Below, piece by piece: positions 1-6,616 of a stretch of DNA of 17,007 nt; the stretch's first letter is position 1; each line of letters begins with the position of its first letter. The position numbers were made by a program, and so were the translations under genes. A model generated the notes under the pieces. The model was not told where the DNA came from. It made no database searches and worked only from the letters and a program-made list of their open reading frames with translations. The DNA comes from an uncultured Eubacteriales bacterium (GTDB lineage: Bacteria > Bacillota_A > Clostridia > Oscillospirales > Oscillospiraceae): assembly GCA_949747935.1 (NCBI GenBank), contig CATKHE010000181.1, positions 1-17,007 on the forward strand, in the 5' to 3' direction.

Positions 1-748
1 GCTGCTGGACCAGCTGGGAAGACTCGTACCAGAAGTCGTAGTTGCCCACATACATCTTGATCTTGCCGTAGTCGATGTCCACGATGTGGGTGCAGACGGT
101 GTTGAGGAAGTGCCGGTCGTGGGAGACCACGATGACCGTGCCCTCGAAGTCCAGCAAAAAGTCCTCCAGCCAGTTGACGGCGTCGATATCCAGGTTGTTG
201 GTGGGCTCGTCCATCATCAGCAGGTCGGGATTGCCGAACAGCGCCTGGGCCAGCAGGACCTTCACCTTGAGGCGGGCGTCCAGGGTGGCCATATCGTTGT
301 AGTGGTACTCGGTGCCGATGCCCAGGCCCTGGAGAATGCGGCTGGCGTCGGATTCCGCCTCCCAGCCCCCCAGCTCGGCGTACTCCTCCTCCAGCTGACA
401 GGCCAGCAGCCCGTCCTCATCGGTCATCTCCTCCTTGGCGTAGAGGGCGTCCTTCTCCTTGCCAATGTCATAGAGGCGCTGATTGCCCATAATGACGGTA
501 TCCATCACGTTGTAGGCGTCGTAGGCGTTCTGGTCCTGCTTTAAGACCGACATGCGGATGTTGGGCAGGATGGACACCTGGCCGGAGGAGGAGTCCAGCT
601 CGCCGGAGAGGATTTTCAGGAAGGTGGACTTGCCGGCCCCATTGGCGCCGATAATGCCGTAGCAGTTGCCCCGGAGGAACTGAAGATCCACATGGGAAAA
701 CAGCGGGGTGCCGCTGTAGTTCAGGCTCAGATCGGTGACGGTGATCAT
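1..748 (-). CDS. ABC-F family ATPase, N-terminal part (cut by window edge)
   Basis: The first 249 residues of a protein that continues beyond the left edge. ABC-F proteins are soluble twin-ATPase proteins without membrane segments; many act on the ribosome, in translation control or antibiotic protection. The Walker A loop GANGAGKST is at residues 34-42, Walker B and D-loop LLMMDEPTNNLD at about 176-187, and the H-loop VVSHDRHF at about 207-214. The region where LSGGQ normally sits reads TLDARLKVKVLLAQAL, a degenerate signature I associate with YbiT-like members. The stretch after DEPTNNLD shows no transmembrane segment. The start ATG is at 746-748, with AAGGAG upstream (in AAAAAAGGAGAATTAGAC). 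The second ATPase domain and C-terminus are out of view, so the subfamily, and whether it confers resistance, cannot be judged. It is transcribed away from the recombinase gene; no convincing promoter was found in the spacer. Confidence 0.93.
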   Translation of the reverse strand, partial: MITVTDLSLNYSGTPLFSHVDLQFLRGNCYGIIGANGAGKSTFLKILSGELDSSSGQVSILPNIRMSVLKQDQNAYDAYNVMDTVIMGNQRLYDIGKEKDALYAKEEMTDEDGLLACQLEEEYAELGGWEAESDASRILQGLGIGTEYHYNDMATLDARLKVKVLLAQALFGNPDLLMMDEPTNNLDIDAVNWLEDFLLDFEGTVIVVSHDRHFLNTVCTHIVDIDYGKIKMYVGNYDFWYESSQLVQQ

Positions 749-855
749 GTCTAATTCTCCTTTTTTGTGAGATGTGCGTTGACCATCATACCACATAAAT
801 CAGAAAAAAGACAGAGGTTTTTGCGAAATATAGTGGTAGTTTGTTTGTAATTTTG

Positions 856-904
856 AAAGGCGATAAAAGGGCGGCCAGGCTGTGTGGAACCGGGTCGCCT
901 TTTT
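856..904 (+). terminator. Possible hairpin terminator or leader structure with T-run
   Basis: AAAGGCGA (856-863) can pair with TCGCCTTT (895-902), followed by further T residues to 904. The loop is long (about 31 bases) and GC-rich, so it may fold internally. The T-run is on the plus strand, but no plus-strand gene lies upstream in view. It could be a leftover terminator, or a leader element of the minus-strand ABC-F gene read the other way. Function is unproven. Confidence 0.35.
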
Positions 905-1004
905 GTTCCTGTTTGATGTAAGAAGTGCCTTGAAATAACCGCTTTTGCCGGTTTGTTGTCACAGAAATTCGATAAGAAGCTGTCCCCCCGGCCGCAATAC
1001 CCCT

Positions 1005-1010
1005 TATAAT
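1005..1010 (+). promoter_or_regulatory. Candidate -10 box for the recombinase gene
   Basis: A perfect TATAAT lies 37 bases before the recombinase ATG. No acceptable -35 hexamer is found 16-18 bases upstream (the region is C-rich), so this is a weak call. Confidence 0.3.
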
Positions 1011-1046
1011 ATTTGTCACCCCAAAGAAAAAGAGAGGAGGGTCGGG

Positions 1047-1679
1047 ATGTCAGGTATGATGTACGGCTATGCCCGCGTATCCACACGCGGACAGAGGGAG
1101 GACCGCCAGGTGGCGGCTCTGCAGGAGTTCGGTGTGGCCCTGGAACATATCACTGTGGAAAAGCAGTCGGGGAAAAATTTTGACCGGCCACTGTATCAGC
1201 GATTGGTCCAGATGCTTCGTTGCAGAGACGTGCTGGTAGTCAAGAGCATTGACCGGCTGGGACGGAACTACAAGGAGATTCTGGAGCAGTGGAGCTATAT
1301 CACAAAAGTACAGGGCGCGGCCATCGTCGTGCTGGATATGCCGCTTCTGGATACCAGGGAGGGCCGGGATCTGACCGGTACGCTGGTGGCGGACATTGTG
1401 CTCCAGCTGCTGAGCTATGTGGCTCAGACGGAGCGGGAATTTATTCATCAGCGTCAGGCGGAGGGCATTGCGGCTGCGTTGGAGCGCGGGGTCCGCTTCG
1501 GTCCCGACCGCATTCCCATGCCGGAGGGCTTTGAGAAGCTGGCGGAGGACTGGTGGAATGGATCTGTCACCGCCACCGAAGCTGGGAAAATGTTGAGTGT
1601 CTCCCGAAAAACCTTCACCCGCAGGGCTACGGAGTGGGGGACCGGCCGGGGCCTCACAAAGCGGATAAATACTGCGTAA
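1047..1679 (+). CDS. Small serine recombinase (resolvase/invertase family)
   Basis: A 210-residue site-specific recombinase. The N-terminal catalytic domain (about residues 5-145) opens with YGYARVST; Ser12 is the predicted nucleophile and Arg10 is beside it. The conserved DRLGRNYKEI block lies near residue 70. The long E-helix region SYVAQTEREFIHQRQAEG is typical of the family. The C-terminal 50 residues (WNGSVTATEAGKMLSVSRKTF) form a Hin-like helix-turn-helix for site binding. Length fits resolvases and invertases, not the large serine integrases. ATG 1047 was chosen because AGGAGG at 1035-1040 is 6 bases away; an in-frame upstream extension to 945 has no support. No transposase or integron is adjacent. 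The gene sits beside a broken chimeric gene, so it may have caused a rearrangement there. Resolvase, invertase or domesticated orphan cannot be told apart from sequence. Confidence 0.9.
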   Translation: MSGMMYGYARVSTRGQREDRQVAALQEFGVALEHITVEKQSGKNFDRPLYQRLVQMLRCRDVLVVKSIDRLGRNYKEILEQWSYITKVQGAAIVVLDMPLLDTREGRDLTGTLVADIVLQLLSYVAQTEREFIHQRQAEGIAAALERGVRFGPDRIPMPEGFEKLAEDWWNGSVTATEAGKMLSVSRKTFTRRATEWGTGRGLTKRINTA

Positions 1680-1704
1680 GTAATCTGTGGTTTGTACCAG
1701 CGCC

Positions 1705-1718
1705 TTCAAAGATTTGAA
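1705..1718. repeat. Palindrome downstream of the recombinase, possible crossover site
   Basis: TTCAAAGATTTGAA is a perfect inverted repeat with a 2-base centre (GA), starting 26 bases after the recombinase stop. Serine invertase sites are imperfect palindromes around a 2-base core, so this could be a crossover site. The matching outer half-site bases are not symmetric, so it is only a candidate. Confidence 0.3.
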
Positions 1719-1781
1719 ATTCTGCGAGGGCCATAAAAAATGGACCAGGACAACCAAACCTTGCTCACTCTTCTCTATGAT

Positions 1782-1931
1782 GATATCGCTGCGGCAGATA
1801 CCCACATACTCCAGCTTCACCAGGATCCCGCACATCACGGCGGGAATGCCCAGCATCCAGAGAATGGCCAGGAGGCTCCCCGCCCGGCCGGTGCGGTGGA
1901 TGGAGCGGGTATAGCTGTCGGTCTGATTCAT
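1782..1931 (-). pseudogene. Remnant of DUF5058-partner membrane protein fused to an alcohol dehydrogenase fragment
   Basis: The frame starts at ATG 1931 with GGAGG upstream and 12 bases after the DUF5058 stop. Residues 1-36 (SIHRTGRAGSLL, then the hydrophobic AILWMLGIPAVMCGI) match my memory of the start of the roughly 200-residue membrane protein that usually follows DUF5058 genes. From residue 37 the frame reads LVKLEYVGICRSDI, which strongly resembles the start of the zinc-type medium-chain dehydrogenase catalytic domain (family pattern VLVKVEYVGICGSD). After residue 50 nothing recognisable follows. The frame stays open antisense through the recombinase gene, which I take as chance. The junction lies near base 1823-1827. 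The seen facts are the two motifs in one frame; the family assignments are from memory. It is probably non-functional as a transporter partner. Confidence 0.6.
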
Positions 1932-1943
1932 ACAAGGCACCTC

Positions 1944-2663
1944 CTATTTCAGCAGCCGTTCCAGAAAGACGGAGGCCGTCATACTGACAATCAGCGAGAT
2001 GGACATGATAAAGCTCCCCATCCAGCTCAGCTTGAAGCGCCGCATACACAGTGCGCACAGGGCCGCTATCCCCATGCTGACCAGAAAGGTCAGGGCGTAC
2101 ACCGTCCCGGAAGCGAAAATCAGGGGTGTGAAGGCTGCCACAATGCCCAGGAAGAAGCAGGAATTGACGATGGCGCCCCAGTCGCCCCGCTTCTTTTTCA
2201 GTTTATTCATGCCGTTTTGAATCTTCTCCACGGCAAAGATGTTGATGATAATGCCGCCAAGGATGCAGATGCTCATGACAAACATCACCGCGCCAAATAC
2301 GCTGTAATCGGCGCAGGCGGTCATCTCGCTCACCGAGCTGTAGCCCATTCCGTTGGCCACCATATCCGCCGCCATCAGCTCATAGCTCACCGAGCCCACC
2401 ACCGACAGTCGGTACCAGGGCCAGGGTACCCCCAGCACGGTGGACAGGGTGAACAGCCCAATCACGATGGAGATGGAGGGGACGACGGTGAAAACGGCTG
2501 AGCCGCGGGCCACAGTCCAAAGATTTTCCCGGGAAATGCCCAGCTCCAGGCATCGTTTCCAGGCCTTGCGCAGAAAGACGGCGGACAGCCCCACGATATA
2601 CAGGATCCCAGCCGCCGCCAGGAGGTAGAGAAGTGGGGAATTTGCCACATCAAAATAACCCAT
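1944..2663 (-). CDS. DUF5058 family integral membrane protein
   Basis: A 239-residue, strongly hydrophobic protein with about six predicted membrane segments (near residues 9-31, 54-78, 118-142, 160-180, 184-204 and 210-233). The start MGYFDVANSPLLYLLAAAGI is characteristic of the DUF5058 family as I recall it. Function is not established. In Clostridia these proteins are usually paired with a second membrane protein and often lie near peptidases or amidohydrolases, suggesting transport; that is inference. ATG 2663 is preceded by GGGAGG at a 6-7 base distance. The partner gene immediately downstream is truncated here, so the pair may be inactive. The divergent LysR gene is the likely regulator. 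Confidence 0.8.
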   Translation of the reverse strand: MGYFDVANSPLLYLLAAAGILYIVGLSAVFLRKAWKRCLELGISRENLWTVARGSAVFTVVPSISIVIGLFTLSTVLGVPWPWYRLSVVGSVSYELMAADMVANGMGYSSVSEMTACADYSVFGAVMFVMSICILGGIIINIFAVEKIQNGMNKLKKKRGDWGAIVNSCFFLGIVAAFTPLIFASGTVYALTFLVSMGIAALCALCMRRFKLSWMGSFIMSISLIVSMTASVFLERLLK

Positions 2664-2724
2664 ATTGGTCCTCCCTTAAACATATCGCTCATTTTCTACA
2701 AACACAGCCGCTGTTTTTTGTAAC

Positions 2725-2754
2725 ATTATCTTATCATAGAACTTCTCTTCTGAA
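2725..2754 (-). promoter_or_regulatory. Weak candidate promoter for the DUF5058 gene
   Basis: Reading the minus strand, TTCAGA (2749-2754), 18 bases, then GATAAT (2725-2730), about 60 bases before the DUF5058 ATG. Both boxes are imperfect. It lies back to back with the LysR promoter. Confidence 0.3.
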
Positions 2755-2768
2755 AAATATATAATCCA

Positions 2769-2797
2769 TTTACTTTCCATATCAAAAATGATATAAT
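2769..2797 (+). promoter_or_regulatory. Candidate promoter of the LysR-type regulator gene
   Basis: TTTACT (2769-2774) and a perfect TATAAT (2792-2797) are separated by 17 bases. The -10 lies 26 bases before the LysR ATG. It overlaps the palindrome at 2779-2794, which suggests self-repression. Confidence 0.55.
2779..2794. promoter_or_regulatory. Perfect palindrome over the LysR promoter, candidate operator
   Basis: ATATCA-AAAA-TGATAT is a perfect 6-bp inverted repeat with a 4-base centre. It fills the spacer and the first bases of the -10 box. LysR regulators usually bind AT-rich dyads of the T-N11-A kind in the divergent spacer; this dyad is T-N12-A across bases 2780 and 2793, so the fit is approximate. 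Confidence 0.5.
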
Positions 2798-2823
2798 ATT
2801 CCGAGACATATGGGGGAGACGCT

Positions 2824-3804
2824 ATGGAACAGCTGGACTTGAAATATCTGCAATACGCCTTGGCGGTGGCTCGCTGCGGGTCGGTGACTCAGGCGGCCCG
2901 GGAGCTCTATCTGGCCCAGCCCAACCTGAGCCGGGCCGTCGCCGAGCTGGAGCAGGCCCTGGGTTTTCCCCTGTTTATCCGGACCCATCAGGGGATGACC
3001 CTGACTGCCCGGGGGGAACGTTTCCTGACAGAGGCGGAGGGAATGCTGGACCGGCTGTCCATTCTGGCCCGGGAGTGCCGTCAGGCCGAGACCCGCCTGG
3101 CCCACATTGCCTGCGTCCCCTCCTCCCTGTTTGTCAATTCCGTCTTAGAGGCGGCCCGCCGCATGCCGGAGCTTATTGTTCAGTGTGAGGAGTATTACAG
3201 CTGCCTTGAGCTGTTCGACCGGGTGGTGAAGGGGGGCTCTCAGGCCGCCTTTCTCACCTTTGGCGCGGAGATGAAGGACGACCTGCTGGCCTACCTCCTC
3301 CGCCGGGAGCTGAATTACCACCCCCTGGCCCAGAGCCCCGCCTACGGGGTGGTTCGCCGTTCCAGCGGACTGTACCACCCGGAGACCGACCCGCCCTTGA
3401 TCCGCTACGACCAGGCCCGCCTGATGCTGAGCGTGACCTATTTCGATCCCATCGGGATCCACTTTCACCCGGAAAAAGCCGCCCTGCCCCGCTCCAGGGG
3501 CGTCTGTCACGGAGTCGGGCGTGCCGGGAATCTGGATATGCTGGAATCCATAGACGACCTGGTGATGATCTCCTGCCATGTTCACTCCAAAATCACAGCG
3601 CGCAATGAGCTGGCGGCGGTTCCCATCCAGCCGGAGCGTATGGCCTATGAGTATGGCTATGTCACCGGCGGCAGGGCCGACCTGGATGCTCCCCTCCAGG
3701 CCCTTCTCGCGGAGGTCCGGCGGGAGGTCGGAAGGGAGTTGGGGCAGGTCTGGCCGGGCAGCGCAGCCGCTTTCGAGCCGCAAAATACCCCGCCGCCGGG
3801 CTGA
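2824..3804 (+). CDS. LysR-type transcriptional regulator
   Basis: A 326-residue regulator. The N-terminal winged helix-turn-helix spans about residues 5-63: the core GSVTQAARELYLAQPNLSRA is near 20-39, followed by ELEQALGFPLFIR. A linker helix leads to an effector-binding domain (about 90-300) of the periplasmic-binding-protein fold type, which is poorly conserved and gives no clue to the ligand. The length is slightly above the usual 290-310. ATG 2824 has GGGGGAG about 6 bases upstream. It is divergent from the DUF5058 gene with 160 bases between, the normal arrangement for a LysR protein and its target, so it most likely controls DUF5058 in response to that pathway's substrate. The C-terminal tail (AAFEPQNTPPPG) is proline-rich and probably disordered. 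Confidence 0.92.
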   Translation: MEQLDLKYLQYALAVARCGSVTQAARELYLAQPNLSRAVAELEQALGFPLFIRTHQGMTLTARGERFLTEAEGMLDRLSILARECRQAETRLAHIACVPSSLFVNSVLEAARRMPELIVQCEEYYSCLELFDRVVKGGSQAAFLTFGAEMKDDLLAYLLRRELNYHPLAQSPAYGVVRRSSGLYHPETDPPLIRYDQARLMLSVTYFDPIGIHFHPEKAALPRSRGVCHGVGRAGNLDMLESIDDLVMISCHVHSKITARNELAAVPIQPERMAYEYGYVTGGRADLDAPLQALLAEVRREVGRELGQVWPGSAAAFEPQNTPPPG

Positions 3805-3870
3805 AGGCGGGACCGGATATACCAGAGCAAATCCGCTGGCACCGCTGAGTACTGTTCTTGTTGCTTGTTA

Positions 3871-3899
3871 TTGACGCGGTTGGGGTCATATGGTATTAT
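3871..3899 (+). promoter_or_regulatory. Promoter of the sensor kinase/chemoreceptor operon
   Basis: TTGACG (3871-3876), a 17-base spacer, and TATTAT (3894-3899) form a near-consensus housekeeping promoter. It lies 75 bases before the chosen ATG of the first kinase. No clear operator is seen around it. Confidence 0.7.
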
Positions 3900-3973
3900 G
3901 ACAAGGATTTTTAACCCTTGCGGTGAAGCGGCGCACACCGCAGCTGAGTGTGGTTCATGTGGAGGACAGACAT

Positions 3974-6616
3974 ATGGAATATTCAGGGGAATATTTTGAA
4001 CGGGCTGGAGAAGGCGCTGTGTCCGTTGAGCAGTACAGCGGCATGCGGAGCGTACAGAATCTGGAGGCTGTTATCAACGAGGGTCTCCGCGTCGCCCTGC
4101 TGGAGAAAACTCCGGATGATTCATTGAAGGTACTGCTGGAGCGTTTGGGCAAAGCCCTGGACGGGGACCGGACCTATATCTTTGAGCAGAACGAAGCGGG
4201 CGGCGACGACAACACCTACGAGTGGACCGCCGACGGGGTGGCTCCGGAGAAGGAAAACCTGCAAAACGTCCCTTCGGAGGTGTGCGACAGCTGGTATCGG
4301 AACTTCAGGATCGGCAAGCATATCGTCATTGAGGATCTGGAGAATATCCGGGAGACCGACCCCCTCCAATATGAGAATCTGAAGCGGCAGGGCATCCACT
4401 CCCTTGTAGTGGTCCCCCTCTACGACGGAAAAAAGATCATCGGCTTTTACGGTGTGGACAATCCGCCTGCGAAGTCGCTGGAATACGCTTCGAATATGCT
4501 CCAGACGGCGGCATACTTTATTGTATCCTCCCTGAAGCGGCGTGATCTGTTCCGGGAGCTGCAAAAGCGAAGCTATAATGTGCTCCATGCTCTCAGCGTG
4601 GACTACCTGAGCATCTACCAGGTGAACTTCGACACAGGCGAGTGCGAGGTCTATCGGAACAGCGAGCAGACAGGCATAGACTGGGCCACCTGCTTTAAGG
4701 ACGGCTATCAGGCAGGCGTGGAGCGGTACATTTCCGAGTATGTGGTCCCCCAGGACCAGGAGCGGCTCCGCGCTGTGCTGAAGAAGGACTATGTGCTTTC
4801 TCAGCTCAGAACGAAGAAAAAGGTCTCGGTCCGATATCAGGTGAAGGACAACTTCTCAGGACTGAAGTATCTGGAGCTTCACTTCTCCGCCACAGAGCGG
4901 ACGGCGGCGGAGAACTGCGCGATTTTTGCCCAGCGGGACGTCAACGCCGTGGTGGAGCAGGAGGAGAAGTACAAGCTGGAGGCGAGGCGGAGCCTGGAGG
5001 ACATTTTGGAGGGAGCCCGGACCGGCATCTGGACCATCGAGCTGGAGGAGGGGTGCCAGCCGAGGATGTACGCGGACCGGACCATGCGGATCCTTCTGGG
5101 GGTACCGGACAAAATCGGGCCGGAGGAGTGCTACCGGCACTGGTTCGAGCGCATTGAGCCGGACTATGTGGGGATGGTTCGGGAAGCAGTACAGGAAATG
5201 CTGAAAACCGGGCGCGCTGAGGTGATCTACCCCTGGAATCACCCCAAGGTGGGCAAAATCTATGTCCGCTGCGGCGGCGTGCCGGACAAGGCGTTTAACA
5301 AGCCGGGCTCCTGCCTGAACGGATACCATCAGGACATCACCGAGACCATGGTGACGCGGAAGAAGCAGGAGCAGTCCATTCTGGAGCTTCTGGAGCGGGT
5401 GAGACAGGCGAATTCCGCAAAGAGCGAATTCCTCTCCCACATGTCTCACGACCTCCGCACGCCCATCAACGGGATCCTGGGCATGCTGGCCATCCTGGAA
5501 AAAAGCACGGACGACCCGGAGCGGCAGAGCGAGTGCCGGAGGAAAATCCGTGTGTCAACGGAGCATCTGCTGTCTCTGGTGAACGACGTTCTTCAAGTGA
5601 GCAAGCTGGAGAGCGGACGGCCGGCAGCTGTGGCGGAGCCCTTTGACCTCTGCGATACAATGGGGGACTGTGTTGCGCTTCTCTCCCCCATGGCAGAGGA
5701 GCGGGGAGTCCGCCTGGAGCTGGACAAACCCGAACTGCCGCACAGCAAGGTAATCGGAAATCCGCTGCACCTGAAGAAAATCCTGATGAATGTTATCGAC
5801 AACGCGATCAAATATAACCGCCCGCACGGCTCCGTATTTGTCCGGTCGGAGGAAATCGCCTTTCAGGATGGGGCCGCAATATTCCAGTTTATCGTTGAAG
5901 ATACTGGAATCGGTATCAGAGAGGGCTTCAAGGAGCACATTTTCGAGCCCTTCACCCAGGAGCACCAGGGCGCCAGGACCGACTATAACGGCGTTGGACT
6001 TGGCATGTCCATCGTCAAGAAGCTGGTGGACCAGATGAAGGGGACCGTTGTGGTAGACAGCCAGATCAGCAAGGGAAGCGTGGTCCGGGTTACCCTGCCC
6101 ATTCAGGTGGATCAGGAGTGGAAGGCCCGCTCTGAGGAAGAGGAGCGGAACGCCCGGGAAAATATCGCCGGAATGCACGTCCTTCTGGTGGAGGATAATG
6201 AGATCAACTGCGAAATTGTGGAGTTTATGCTGCGGGACGCAGGCGCGGAGATCGTGACCGCGAAGGACGGGAAGGCCGCTGTGGACGCCTTTGAGGCGTC
6301 CGCTCCGGGCATGTTTGACTGTATTCTCATGGACCTGATGATGCCGGTTATGAGCGGCTATGAGGCGGCGCGGGTCATCCGGGGCCTTGACCGGGCAGAC
6401 GCAGAAGCCGTGCCCATCATTGCGCTGTCGGCCAACGCCTTTGAGGAGGACGTCGCGCTGGCAAAGGACGCCGGGATGGATGAGCATTTGGCGAAGCCGG
6501 TGGACATCCGCAAAATGTTCCGGGTCATGAGCCGGCTGAGGGGTTCCAGGGGGTGTGGTACAGACGGGGCACGGCAGACAGCAAAATGTGAAAACTGTGG
6601 AGATGGAAAGGTATGA
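3974..6616 (+). CDS. Soluble GAF/PAS hybrid histidine kinase with receiver domain
   Basis: An 880-residue cytoplasmic sensor kinase without membrane segments. In order it has a GAF domain (about 30-190; SLVVVPLYDGKKIIGFYGVD), two PAS-like regions (about 205-320 and 335-455), a HisKA dimer domain with phospho-acceptor His492 in SHMSHDLRTPINGI, an ATPase domain (N-box NVIDNAIKYN near 605, DTGIGI near 643, GVGLGMSI near 674), and a receiver domain (about 733-850; HVLLVEDNE, acceptor Asp787 in LMDLMMP, Lys841 in AKPVD). The protein should sense a cytoplasmic signal and pass phosphate His to Asp internally. ATG 3974 was chosen over GTG 3923 because GGAGG at 3961-3965 is 8 bases from it and nothing comparable precedes the GTG. 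Its stop overlaps the next kinase start by 4 bases. No HPt domain or DNA-binding output is present. Confidence 0.93.
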   Translation: MEYSGEYFERAGEGAVSVEQYSGMRSVQNLEAVINEGLRVALLEKTPDDSLKVLLERLGKALDGDRTYIFEQNEAGGDDNTYEWTADGVAPEKENLQNVPSEVCDSWYRNFRIGKHIVIEDLENIRETDPLQYENLKRQGIHSLVVVPLYDGKKIIGFYGVDNPPAKSLEYASNMLQTAAYFIVSSLKRRDLFRELQKRSYNVLHALSVDYLSIYQVNFDTGECEVYRNSEQTGIDWATCFKDGYQAGVERYISEYVVPQDQERLRAVLKKDYVLSQLRTKKKVSVRYQVKDNFSGLKYLELHFSATERTAAENCAIFAQRDVNAVVEQEEKYKLEARRSLEDILEGARTGIWTIELEEGCQPRMYADRTMRILLGVPDKIGPEECYRHWFERIEPDYVGMVREAVQEMLKTGRAEVIYPWNHPKVGKIYVRCGGVPDKAFNKPGSCLNGYHQDITETMVTRKKQEQSILELLERVRQANSAKSEFLSHMSHDLRTPINGILGMLAILEKSTDDPERQSECRRKIRVSTEHLLSLVNDVLQVSKLESGRPAAVAEPFDLCDTMGDCVALLSPMAEERGVRLELDKPELPHSKVIGNPLHLKKILMNVIDNAIKYNRPHGSVFVRSEEIAFQDGAAIFQFIVEDTGIGIREGFKEHIFEPFTQEHQGARTDYNGVGLGMSIVKKLVDQMKGTVVVDSQISKGSVVRVTLPIQVDQEWKARSEEEERNARENIAGMHVLLVEDNEINCEIVEFMLRDAGAEIVTAKDGKAAVDAFEASAPGMFDCILMDLMMPVMSGYEAARVIRGLDRADAEAVPIIALSANAFEEDVALAKDAGMDEHLAKPVDIRKMFRVMSRLRGSRGCGTDGARQTAKCENCGDGKV

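Larger units (their letters stand above)
749..1046. other. Intergenic spacer between divergent ABC-F and recombinase genes
   Basis: This 298-base stretch is AT-richer than its surroundings and holds no credible gene. It contains the ABC-F ribosome site on the minus strand, a long-loop hairpin ending in T5 at 856-904, a TATAAT hexamer at 1005-1010, and the recombinase ribosome site at 1035-1040. Short reading frames crossing it are upstream extensions of the recombinase frame or antisense frames without a ribosome site. Confidence 0.7.

Noticed and set aside
86..544. Plus-strand reading frame of 152 codons antisense to the ABC-F gene
   Set aside because: It lies entirely opposite clear ABC-F coding sequence with Walker motifs, has no ribosome site and a valine-rich shadow composition.
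945..1046. Upstream in-frame extension of the recombinase
   Set aside because: The extra 34 residues are unlike the family, and AGGAGG is placed exactly for ATG 1047.
1050..1781. Continuation of the chimeric minus-strand frame antisense through the recombinase gene
   Set aside because: Beyond the dehydrogenase-like segment no family is recognisable, and the opposite strand carries an evident recombinase. Openness is a GC effect.
1740..2501. Plus-strand frame of 253 codons opposite DUF5058
   Set aside because: Its His/Asp/Gly-rich composition is the antisense shadow of a membrane protein; no ribosome site.
3145..3783. Minus-strand frame opposite the LysR gene
   Set aside because: Antisense to well-supported LysR coding sequence, with no recognisable domain.
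3789..3811. Possible terminator after the LysR gene (CCCGCC/GGCGGG)
   Set aside because: The stem is only 6 bp with an 11-base loop, contains the stop codon and has no T-run.
3923..3973. GTG start giving a 17-residue longer first kinase
   Set aside because: No ribosome site fits it, while GGAGG fits ATG 3974.
5555..6487. Minus-strand frame of 310 codons opposite the first kinase
   Set aside because: Antisense shadow of the kinase and receiver domains; no domain or ribosome site.
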